A stretch of 20,686 nt of DNA from a virus. Under the pieces are notes generated by a model. It was not told the DNA's origin. It saw nothing but the letters and a program-made list of their open reading frames with translations, and searched no databases. Of the stretch, positions 1-8,800 are shown piece by piece; the stretch's first letter is position 1; each line of letters opens with the position of its first letter. The translations under genes were made by a program, and so were the position numbers. The stretch spans positions 1 through 20,686 of IMG/VR virus record IMGVR_UViG_3300025122_000205. One strand, written 5' to 3'.

Positions 1-3000
1 CAGCATACCCCTGAGAAAATAGCTGGTAAGGAGCCCCTGTTATTAACTCAGACTCAGGAAATTTACCATTAAAATCATACCCCATACTACACCTCGGGAA
101 CGACCCGATTGATTGTTCTGGATTAAAATACCACCCTGCACCATTCCTAGGGAAGCCTAAAAATTTAGCTTTAGGGTGAGGAGAGACATATATCCTGAAA
201 GGTCCCATATTTTCGGGGTCTGTTTTCCCAACATATCCATAGGCTGCTCCTGGGTTTGCTCCCAAACCAAAGGAGTCTAATATACTTAGAGAAGAAGTAT
301 TTGGGGTAGAAGAGGGAGCCCCAAAAAGAATGTCGGGGGTTGTCCCAGAACACCACATAGCACTAGGCCCATAATAAGCAGCACTAGCATCTTGAGGATG
401 AACGGATGCCCCTACTGGACCTTGGTCACTTCCTACGGATAAGTAAGAAGCATGTAATTCTGAATTATCAGCGATATTCCAAATACGCAAGTGATCACAG
501 CCAGGACCAGACGCATTATAAACTGGTCCTGAAGTATTGGTCCAACCAGTAGGGAACCATACATTCTGCGCCTCTACATGACTACCTCCGACTGCCCTCA
601 CACAGAACCCGCCCCAAGAAAGGCTCGACACACCAACTCCTGTATCTGTCCAATTCCAAGGAAGTGGTGTTAACGGTAATGTATCCGTAACGTTGGCAAT
701 ATTGGTGGGATACTTAGCTTGGGGCAGCAATCCAGTATATACTGAATAATCTAGATAAGGATTAGGATAAAATTGAAGGTAGCCAGAAGAACAGTAGGCT
801 GAGGTATTATATCCGTCACTTTCGTTACCCGTAGGATAATCTGGATTCGTTAAATACTTAGAGTTCCATCGAGCATGATAGTCTCCCATGTCCTTCATAC
901 TTATAGTAGAGTTTCTATTAGCTACCAGACAAGCCCGTGTAGCATGTAGTCTAACTTGTGTCTGATTAGCTGCGGTCGCCAAAGCCCACCCACTGGCATC
1001 TATAATACCATCCTTAAGATGAGGTCCAAATGAGATCTTAGAATTATCCTCAGCTAAAGCATCCACGCCAGCTTGGCAAATAGTAGTGGGTCCTGCAACA
1101 TAAATATGAGAATTATTTCCTGCATATAAAGCAGCTATTTTCTGTTGCTTTGACCAAAGCTCTGGACCTACCACTAAAGTAGCTTTAGTTCCATGACCTT
1201 GAAGTTCTAAATGACTGCCATTTGTAACCCTAAAAGCTGCACCTTTAATAGCTCCATCAGTAAGATAAGTACCTGCATCCCCATTTGCTGTAAGGAGGAT
1301 TGCTTGGGTAGCTACTGAATTCATATAAGATCCGTTATCAACTACTACCCCTGGTAAGGTTTGTTTATCTCCCTCAGAACGCTGTTCAATCCCATGGTTA
1401 CCACTGAATTGAAGAATCTCATAGTTAGTAGACATCGCACTAGCTGCATAGGTGGGAATAAATTCAGATGAGTTAAGTAACACATGTTGTCCATTATTAG
1501 TAAACTCATTTACTGGATAGAATGGGCCACCAGCAGAATCATACCCTATGAGATCTCCATTCTTATTATAATTAACGATAGATCCATTAGCCAAGATCCC
1601 ATATTCTTGATTGTGATCTACAGAAGATTGAGCTACTTTATATGTGCTATTTTCTAGCTTCATTCCCACCGTATTTTGGAAGGATGCCACCCTATATCCT
1701 GTTTCAATTAAAGAGTTTTTGGCTTTTATCCCACAAGTTACATTAAAGAAAGTTTGTAAGACAATAGTTTGTGCTCCATAAGTATTGTCTGTAATAACTC
1801 CCGCTAAATTAGTAGCATTAGAGGTTCCTCCCTTGCAATTAGGAGGAGTTACTAATTGTGAATTTTCAAGTTCAATCCCGATCATGTTTCTGTAAAAACT
1901 AAACGGAGAATCAATAGGAAGACCCTTTAGCATGTTTGTAGATGCACTTAAAGTAATATTAGAATTAATAGCCCGAAGTCCCGCAGTAGGATTGGAAGTT
2001 ACTTTTTCACTTAATGTAGCCCCTCCATTTTGTAATTCATAATTGTGGAAAGCTATAAATCCTCTGTTTAAAATAACATTAGAATTAACAGCTTGTAGTC
2101 CTGCGTTCTTACAGCGAGCAGCGGTACAATTTTCGATAACCACATCAGAATTTTGAATATCAAATCCGACATTTGTGCGTTGTGAGGGACTTCCTGTGGT
2201 GAGGTCAGCTTGGTTTCCTCCATCTACACAGAAGCCTCTAATATAAATTCTACCCGTACAATCTTTAACAGATACCCCACTCAAGTCATTAGCATATACT
2301 AACGCAGGAGCACGGGCTGTAGCAGCCGATTGAATATCTTGCCTCACTACTAATGAATCATCAGCTAGATTCGTCACAACTACGTCTGAACTTGCTGAAT
2401 TATCAGCATAATCATTAACAGTAAAAGTATTGGCAGTACCCGTTAAGAAGGGATCAACATTTACGACATCTAAAAATCTTGATGAGATAGTAACAGTTCG
2501 TGGGGATGCAGCAGCCGCCTTACTCCATTCAGGGGTTTGCACGAAAGCTCTAGTATAGTAATTCCACCATAGTGAAGCTCCATTCGCATTACTCTGCCAT
2601 ACTGTATCGCTTACCCCTAAGGAAGAAGATTCCGTCATCGTAGTACTTAAGTCTATTGAAAGAAATGTTTCGATGGAGCTTCCCTCAGAGAGCGCGCCAT
2701 ATGCCGTAGCCACGTTACTTGATGGTGACGTACTGCTGCCACATATAGCTTTAGCAAATCCTCTATTTATAATCTCTAATCCCGCTGTCGATCCTTCAAA
2801 GTCTATATTTTCTAAATGAAGACCTCCTAAGGGTCCACTGGTAGCCACTTCGACAATGATTGGAAACCTGATTGTATTGGGTAAAGCATCTACAACTGAA
2901 GAAAGAGTTCCAAATACTTTCTTATTATCAATACCGCAATCGGACACCGTGAGCATAATCCCATCTACAGCAGAAGTGGGATACCCAGCCATCTCATGCA

Positions 3001-3157
3001 AGAAATCATCACGATCTTCTAGATCGTAAATAGGAAGGTTATCTTGTTCCCAGTTATAGAAAGAACTAGAATCAAACTTATAAACAGGATCAACCCAGTT
3101 GTTAATCAACTGTGCTGTTCCAGAAGCTAGATATAAATCATATTTTAAAAATGCCAT
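1..3157 (-). CDS. Giant right-handed beta-helix virion protein, likely tail/baseplate receptor-binding appendage (partial, 3' end outside window)
   Basis: The frame is open without a stop from ATG at 3157 down to base 1, giving 1052 codons and a missing C terminus. The start follows one base after the TAA of the upstream gene (TAA-C-ATG). Residues 1-75 look like a compact docking domain containing NWEQDNLPIYDLEDRDD (35-51). Residues 81-133 hold a conserved-looking strand-rich segment (VFGTLSSVVDALP, then GGLHLENIDFEG). From about 310 to 710 there is a ladder of short rungs with recurring Asn-Ser turns followed by alternating hydrophobics: IQNSDVVIENC, VNSNVILNRG, INSNITLSA, LENSQLV, LENSTYKV, NNSHIYVAG and DNSKISFG. 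This is the signature of a parallel beta-helix. More rungs occur near 850-907 (VGGSHVEAQN, ADNSELHAS). Phage proteins of this fold are commonly fibres, tailspikes or depolymerases. I see no identifiable catalytic site. The position right after the baseplate genes fits a host-contact role, which is inference. Confidence 0.85.
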   Translation of the reverse strand, partial: MAFLKYDLYLASGTAQLINNWVDPVYKFDSSSFYNWEQDNLPIYDLEDRDDFLHEMAGYPTSAVDGIMLTVSDCGIDNKKVFGTLSSVVDALPNTIRFPIIVEVATSGPLGGLHLENIDFEGSTAGLEIINRGFAKAICGSSTSPSSNVATAYGALSEGSSIETFLSIDLSTTMTESSSLGVSDTVWQSNANGASLWWNYYTRAFVQTPEWSKAAAASPRTVTISSRFLDVVNVDPFLTGTANTFTVNDYADNSASSDVVVTNLADDSLVVRQDIQSAATARAPALVYANDLSGVSVKDCTGRIYIRGFCVDGGNQADLTTGSPSQRTNVGFDIQNSDVVIENCTAARCKNAGLQAVNSNVILNRGFIAFHNYELQNGGATLSEKVTSNPTAGLRAINSNITLSASTNMLKGLPIDSPFSFYRNMIGIELENSQLVTPPNCKGGTSNATNLAGVITDNTYGAQTIVLQTFFNVTCGIKAKNSLIETGYRVASFQNTVGMKLENSTYKVAQSSVDHNQEYGILANGSIVNYNKNGDLIGYDSAGGPFYPVNEFTNNGQHVLLNSSEFIPTYAASAMSTNYEILQFSGNHGIEQRSEGDKQTLPGVVVDNGSYMNSVATQAILLTANGDAGTYLTDGAIKGAAFRVTNGSHLELQGHGTKATLVVGPELWSKQQKIAALYAGNNSHIYVAGPTTICQAGVDALAEDNSKISFGPHLKDGIIDASGWALATAANQTQVRLHATRACLVANRNSTISMKDMGDYHARWNSKYLTNPDYPTGNESDGYNTSAYCSSGYLQFYPNPYLDYSVYTGLLPQAKYPTNIANVTDTLPLTPLPWNWTDTGVGVSSLSWGGFCVRAVGGSHVEAQNVWFPTGWTNTSGPVYNASGPGCDHLRIWNIADNSELHASYLSVGSDQGPVGASVHPQDASAAYYGPSAMWCSGTTPDILFGAPSSTPNTSSLSILDSFGLGANPGAAYGYVGKTDPENMGPFRIYVSPHPKAKFLGFPRNGAGWYFNPEQSIGSFPRCSMGYDFNGKFPESELITGAPYQLFSQGYA

Positions 3158-3158
3158 G

Positions 3159-3800
3159 TTAGAAATTCAACGTCCATTTAAAAACTAATGCAAAATCATC
3201 TGTCTTATTAATATTTACAAAAGGTCTGTAAGCTACTAAATTAGACCTCTTAGTACCTACTCCTAAAGGGTTCTCCATAAACAGTCCAACTTCATTTACA
3301 ATTTGTCCGTTACACGTATTACGATCTACGTATAGTATATAGGTTACCGAATTAAGATCCACTCGTTTAATACTATTCTCAGAGATTACTGCAAATACCC
3401 AATTATCTCCCCCATTAGTAACTGCTTTCGAAGTCCCATTATATTCCATTAAATCATGGACTACGAGGGGAAGAGTAGAGTCGCCCCCAGGATTGTAATG
3501 AGTAAGGACATACGCCCCAGCAGCCCCACCAGGGTCCTGACCTAATGCTGAAACCAGTGTAGTTTCAGATACTCCATAAGAATCAATTATAGTATTCCCC
3601 GATACACCTAATTGGAAATATCTGATTTGAAAATTAGTTACAGTTATGGCTCCTGATCCTGCATATAGAAGACCTAATCCCACTCCCATTCCCGAAGTGA
3701 TGACATTATGATCATCAAATACCTGCTCTTCAGTTCCATCTGCATATACTTTATAAATTTCCAAATGACCTGAAGGATCTAAATTATCATGTTGTTTCAT
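3159..3800 (-). CDS. Baseplate/tail appendage paralogue C (smallest of three)
   Basis: This 213-aa protein is related to the next two genes upstream. Its N-terminal module (11-39) reads GHLEIYKVYADGTEEQVF followed by HNVITSGMG, matching a shared pattern G-x-(L/V)-x-(I/V)-x-x-(I/V)-x-x-DG-(T/S), then a four- to six-residue hydrophobic strand, N-(M/L/V)-(I/V)-x-x-G-x-G. The C terminus has VNEVGLFMENPLG and ends in an aromatic strand VAYRPF...ALVFKWTLNF. The family resembles short structural proteins found next to baseplate genes of large myophages; their exact role is unknown to me. I prefer ATG at 3800 because GGAAG lies five bases before it, whereas an in-frame ATG at 3812 (four extra residues) has no purine-rich site upstream. 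The gene ends in TAA one base before the beta-helix gene. It probably forms a baseplate-periphery or fibre-adaptor part; that is inference. Confidence 0.75.
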   Translation of the reverse strand: MKQHDNLDPSGHLEIYKVYADGTEEQVFDDHNVITSGMGVGLGLLYAGSGAITVTNFQIRYFQLGVSGNTIIDSYGVSETTLVSALGQDPGGAAGAYVLTHYNPGGDSTLPLVVHDLMEYNGTSKAVTNGGDNWVFAVISENSIKRVDLNSVTYILYVDRNTCNGQIVNEVGLFMENPLGVGTKRSNLVAYRPFVNINKTDDFALVFKWTLNF

Positions 3801-3805
3801 TTTAT

Positions 3806-3810
3806 CTTCC
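3806..3810 (-). promoter_or_regulatory. Shine-Dalgarno-like GGAAG deciding the start of paralogue C
   Basis: On the minus strand the sequence reads ATGGAAGATAAAATG. The GGAAG sits five bases before the second ATG (3800) and overlaps the first ATG (3812). No purine-rich run precedes the first ATG, whose upstream sequence is AACTATAATAG. This favours initiation at 3800, but the motif is short and the evidence is modest. Confidence 0.4.
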
Positions 3811-3825
3811 ATCTATTATAGTTAT

Positions 3826-4572
3826 CTAGGGGTCACCCAAAGGGCCACTTATTATCCGTAAAGTATCATCAGGTACATCCCCCACCAAGCCACCCCCATC
3901 CCCGAATACCTCATCTACATTAGTAGTTAACCCTAAGAAACCAATTCTCCAATGCATAACTAAAGAGAATGCACTACTCTTTGGCACAGGGGTAAATGAT
4001 TTATAAGCAATTAATAATGGGGAATCCCCTCTAAATCCCCTCGGGTTTTTAGAAAAGAGTCCTATCTCACTAATATTTTTATCGTTAGCTGTTTTTTCAT
4101 CTAAAACAATTACTGCTTCAAATGAATCTAAGTATACTCTACTTATTTTAGTTGGAGGAACTTCCCCAAAATATTGATTAGTACCGGAAAATACAACCGC
4201 TGATAAAGCCCCACTAGTTCCATACAACTCTCCGTAAGTAAGGCCATCATCTACTGTAGAAGCATAGAATCCTCTATACCTTTCATCAAGAATAAGATCT
4301 GTATCATCTCCGTATTCCGACCAGGATAGAGGAGAACTTAGTTGATAAAAATAAGCCGAAGTGTCAGAAATAAACTTAAGAGTATCTACACTACTGGTTC
4401 CTACTTGAAAATAATAAGGTACAAAGTCTTCATGATATACCGCTCCGCGACCTTCTAATATATCAATTAAAGAGGACCCTAACCCCTTCGTAATCATATT
4501 AGATTTATCTAAGACGATTTCTTTAGTGCCATCCTTGTATATCTTACAAATTGTTAAATGTCCATTAACCAT
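3826..4572 (-). CDS. Baseplate/tail appendage paralogue B
   Basis: This 248-aa protein shares the two-module layout of its neighbours. The N-terminal module is at 4-33 (GHLTICKIYKDGTKEIVL then SNMITKGLG). The C-terminal module has ISEIGLFSKNPRGFRG followed by LLIAYKSFTPVPKS and FSLVMHWRIGFLG. The C-terminal pattern (E-(V/I)-GLF ... aY(K/R)-x-F ... W-x-(I/L)-x-F) is the same in paralogue C and is recognisable but diverged in paralogue A. A glycine/aspartate-rich tail of about 35 residues follows the last strand. The start overlaps the end of paralogue A by 8 bp, and the upstream sequence TTTAGGGCTAAAC gives a weak ribosome-binding site. The stop is TAG. I infer a virion structural protein of the baseplate periphery. 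No enzymatic motif is visible. Confidence 0.75.
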   Translation of the reverse strand: MVNGHLTICKIYKDGTKEIVLDKSNMITKGLGSSLIDILEGRGAVYHEDFVPYYFQVGTSSVDTLKFISDTSAYFYQLSSPLSWSEYGDDTDLILDERYRGFYASTVDDGLTYGELYGTSGALSAVVFSGTNQYFGEVPPTKISRVYLDSFEAVIVLDEKTANDKNISEIGLFSKNPRGFRGDSPLLIAYKSFTPVPKSSAFSLVMHWRIGFLGLTTNVDEVFGDGGGLVGDVPDDTLRIISGPLGDP

Positions 4573-5818
4573 GTTTAGCCCTAAAATCTATTGTCCAACT
4601 TAATCTAAGACGTAAGTAATCCGATACACCAAGTACATTTATCCCCCCTAACATTACATGCCCAGAAAGAGGTCGCGTAATTCCTGGGCCTGTTACTGCA
4701 TCATCTTTAACCTGAGCTAAGTTTTCTGTAAAGGTTTTCTTAGCAAATAATCTATATTCTATTGGGCTTACTCCAGTGGTTAGATTGTGACGAGTCAATG
4801 TTGGACCCATAGTAAAAGGGGGTTCCTGGTTCTTCAGGCTCTCTTTACAGTTCACACTCCATAAGCCTATCTGATGTAGCCCCCCATATAAATTCATAGC
4901 CCATAAATCCCCACCCCAAATTGTAGTGTTTATGGTTACTCTGGGATCTATTACCAGATCAACTGCATTTACCCCTGCAACTGCACCAGAGACAGCTACC
5001 ATCCCTATATTATTAGGGGACACCCAATCAGGACCATAAGTTGTTTCAATAAATCCTCGTAAATCCATTTGAGAATAATAATTATAATAACTAAAAACAT
5101 TAACAGGAGCGGTTCCACCCAGACCCAAAGCTGCTTGAGATTCAAAATTGGGACTGGGCTGAGTCATATGTAAATAAGGATCAGCTTGCCAATCTCCTTC
5201 ATATGAGCTTACAAGTATCCCACTTGTTTGATGATGTGTAGTTAGAGTCTGTCCTGATAATGCATAAGTTCCTTGGAAATAACTGGAGGCATCACCTGAA
5301 GCAAAATTAGGTCTATTTTCAAAATGTCCATAACTTACAGTACCATCCCCACTCACAATCGAATACGCAGTACTAGCATCTTCAAGTTTTTTATTTAAAG
5401 GATCAGGGTAAGAGGGTAATTGATAAGGAGGAGTGTAAGTAGAAGGTGTAGGATCTGTGACCGTACCGCTTAACCACCGAGGACGTATAATACGATCTGT
5501 AGATATTTGATTAATGTAAGAATTTACATCTGCACTAACTCCGTCACATAAATCATCTTCGTTATAATAAATTCCTCCAGATGGGAAAAAATAAGCATTC
5601 GCTGAGAAGGAAGCAGCAGCGGGACCAAAAGAAATAGCTCCCCATCTCCAGTTAGATGTGTCCATCACCTTAGGGCTTATCCCTAGGGTGCATGAGGGGG
5701 TCGTAAGCATGTCTACAATCGACTCCCCAGCCCCATCCACTACGAGATTAGGCTCCTCTAAGAGGAGCGTCTCAGAGCCATCTGAGTGGATTGCATATAC
5801 TTCTACTTTACCCCTCAT
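4565..5818 (-). CDS. Baseplate/tail appendage paralogue A (largest of three, expanded middle)
   Basis: This 417-aa protein begins with the shared N-terminal module (3-32: GKVEVYAIHSDGSETLLL then PNLVVDGAG). It ends in a diverged copy of the C-terminal module: IGLW, then RLFAKKTF, then LRLRLSWTIDF near the end. Between them is about 250 residues rich in Ser, Tyr, Gly, Pro and Asn with no motif I recognise, which is why it is nearly twice the length of its paralogues. The long Tyr/Ser/Gly middle would suit a beta-rich surface-exposed insertion; that is inference. The start codon lies inside the last codons of the gp7-like gene (11-bp overlap), preceded by GGGATAG, so translation is probably coupled. 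The stop overlaps paralogue B. Alternative roles include a fibre-attachment adaptor or a short fibre. Confidence 0.75.
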   Translation of the reverse strand: MRGKVEVYAIHSDGSETLLLEEPNLVVDGAGESIVDMLTTPSCTLGISPKVMDTSNWRWGAISFGPAAASFSANAYFFPSGGIYYNEDDLCDGVSADVNSYINQISTDRIIRPRWLSGTVTDPTPSTYTPPYQLPSYPDPLNKKLEDASTAYSIVSGDGTVSYGHFENRPNFASGDASSYFQGTYALSGQTLTTHHQTSGILVSSYEGDWQADPYLHMTQPSPNFESQAALGLGGTAPVNVFSYYNYYSQMDLRGFIETTYGPDWVSPNNIGMVAVSGAVAGVNAVDLVIDPRVTINTTIWGGDLWAMNLYGGLHQIGLWSVNCKESLKNQEPPFTMGPTLTRHNLTTGVSPIEYRLFAKKTFTENLAQVKDDAVTGPGITRPLSGHVMLGGINVLGVSDYLRLRLSWTIDFRAKHG

Positions 5819-8800
5819 GAATTTCTATCCCCGATACAAAGTTCCCGAATTTATTACTAAGAGTGAGGGCACCCTGCTCTCCCCACACTTCATTAGTATA
5901 CATTTCTTTATTCGATCTGTAGTTCATACGACTGCCGCCTGAAACTTCCATAGTTCCTAAGGTGATGGCTGAATTCCTACTTGCAAATCCTGTACTAATA
6001 TCTTTAAAGAATCTAAACACAGATTTTAAATCTTTAGAGTCTAATTGAGCTTCACCATATTTAGTTTTAATAACCGAATTATTATAGTTCGTTAAATCTT
6101 TAATACTTATATCTTCGAAGACTATAAATTTACTCGCATTCTTACTAGACTGAGGAACAAAAAATTCTAAAACATATTTTTGATCAGTCCGATGAACCTT
6201 CCCAAACTCATCTAAATATTTGGCTGTTGGTTTAATAGTTCTATTATTTTCTGTAGTAAATCTAAACGTAAGATCTTGACGAGTTCTTTCTTTAGCATTA
6301 GCAATAGCTTGGGGATTTGTCCCTACTAAGGTAGACTCTATAAGCATAGGTTCCCAACATCTAAAATCATAACTATCTATAATTATTCCTGCCCCCATAG
6401 AAGCCCCTACTCCACTCCCAATTACACTATTTAAACTCTTAGAGTGGAAAGGTTTATAATCAGCTTTAGTACTCACAAGATTAATTCCATTAGCAGAAGA
6501 TAAATCAGCTACCCGTATAGGTTCCCAATTATCTAATAAAATTCCGCACCTATCGTATGCTCCTGCGGGTACATGAGACCACACCTCATCGTTCTCTGGT
6601 TCAGTCCTCACCCATAGCCCTAGCTTTAGCCCCCCTACTTCTGCATTACTTACATCTAAATTATGAGCCTTTACAGTTACCTCATATTCATGATTAGGTT
6701 CTAAAAAGTTTCGAGATTTATTATTATAATTAGAATTATCAATTTTAATTCTAAGACGCGGGAACAAATCGTTATTTGTAGAGCGGTGATATTTAATAAT
6801 TTGATTGTTAATTAAATAACTAGAATAAGCATACTTACTTTGGTCATCTCTACTTAATTTAAATACAGAAAAAATGGGATGAGATCCAAATGTATAAGGT
6901 GCTGACGTATCCACCAATTCTACGGCACTTACAATATTGCTATTACGAAATTCTGGATGAGCAAGGAAAACATCCCCAGCGGTTGAGGCTGCATAAGTTC
7001 CGAGCCCCTCATAATCTCCCTTAACTCCAGATAAACTTAAAACCCCACTCCCTCCATAGTAGGATAAATCTACCTCATAGGTAACCGCACTAGCTGCAAG
7101 ATACCCACTAGTACCTAAGGTAGATCCATCAATATCAAAATTAGAATTATAAATAAGTGGACCAAAAGTGTGGGAGAAAAAGTTTGGAACCCCTAGTAGA
7201 TTATAATTATTAGTTAAGCCATGCCCACTAAAGTAACTACTACTATTATACACATTATATAATTTGTGTACCTTTGAACCAAAAGCAAAATCTTCATAGT
7301 AAGTTAAAGACTCATCTGATGATTCTTGGTTAAGTAAAGAGTTAGCTATAGATGGTACAACATCTATATCTTTCTCATTATACCATGCACTAAAATCAGT
7401 AGGTTGTATCAAAGTACTACTTGTAGGCCAATTAGGATTTATAACTCCAAACTCATCCAAATAACCAGAAACTATCGAACTAGCTTGAAGATATTTTTCT
7501 CTGTTATGGATCTTATTCATTGTATAAATAATTTCCTGTAATTGACCCCTTCTGCCATAAGTATTACAATCCGATGTTGCTACAATCTGTTTTGCTCTAG
7601 AGGCAAACGTGTTACTCACATCATATCCAAATATTGAACTAGGGGATAATAAATTCTGACATATATCCCACACGGCATTTAGATTATCATAATCTATTAA
7701 CTTCCCTATACCCCTCCCCCTAGGGTTTTGGCGTAATGCTACAGATTGAAATTGTAAAGAAGAAGGTATAAAGCCTAAAGGAAGATACCCTATTGAAGAA
7801 GAGTAGTAACTTGGAGATGACATCTCTAAGCTGCCTGGATTATTTCTTCCATTTCTAGTAAAGAATTTAGTTTCTGGTAATAGATTATGATAACTCCTTC
7901 TTCTTAAAGAGTTTCTAGGGACAGAAATAAAATCATCTACGCCAGATGCAAATAACACATCGTTAATATTGTTTACTTGACCGCGTTTAAATCGTTTAGG
8001 GGGTATCCCATTTGCCACAGCTATAGATTCCATATCCACTGCACATATTGCATAGTTAGTAGTAATGTCACTAGAACCTAGATCTGTAAAGTTGGGTCTC
8101 CACTCTCTACAATCTTTATCTGCTATAGCATCCATAGTATCTGCTACATCAGATACAGAAACTAATATTTTAGGGATAGCGTGGGCTGGAATAACTTGAT
8201 CCAAAACCCTCATAACTTTTTGGATTCCATACTTGCTTGTAGACCGTAAAGCTTGCCCATCCCAATCAAAAGAACTAGCCTCAAAGCTCATGATAAAGTG
8301 AGACGATTTACCGTTCCACAAACTTAGAAGTTTTATGGGATCTACTAAACGTTGTTTAGTAGAGTCTCTTAAAATTGTAGTGTAATTTGGTGGGTACTGC
8401 TTAGTTTTAGTGAACAAAAGAAAACTATTAATAACCGTATCTGCGTCCAGACTTGCAGTAAGATTGTTCCTACAGAAAGTTACAACTTGTTTAGCAAAAG
8501 CTTTATCTACTCCGTAACATATTAAATAATACTCAATACGCTCTAATAAATTTTCTGTAATTTTAGTAGCTGTATAATACTGTCTATTCTCATACGGAGG
8601 AACTAAGTTAACCTTGTCTCTATAGAAGAACATAAAAGTAGGATCATACTTTAATTGCAAAAATTCAGAATCAGGTCCTGCTCTAGACCCCGTTTTGAAT
8701 ACGGGCCACTGAGATTCAAGAAAGATGGGAGGAGGTGGAACTCGTATGTGGCATGGACTAGGAACATTCGGAGGAGGTCTGAATAATCCTCTTTGAACAT

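Noticed and set aside
171-356. Minus-strand open frame of 61 codons.
   Set aside because: It is out of frame within the beta-helix gene, which is open through the same region; the translated sequence is Trp/Arg/Ser-rich without a motif.
5658-5942. Plus-strand open frame of 94 codons across the gp7-like/paralogue A junction.
   Set aside because: Both genes on the other strand are supported by family motifs and overlap at this point; the plus-strand product has no recognisable feature.
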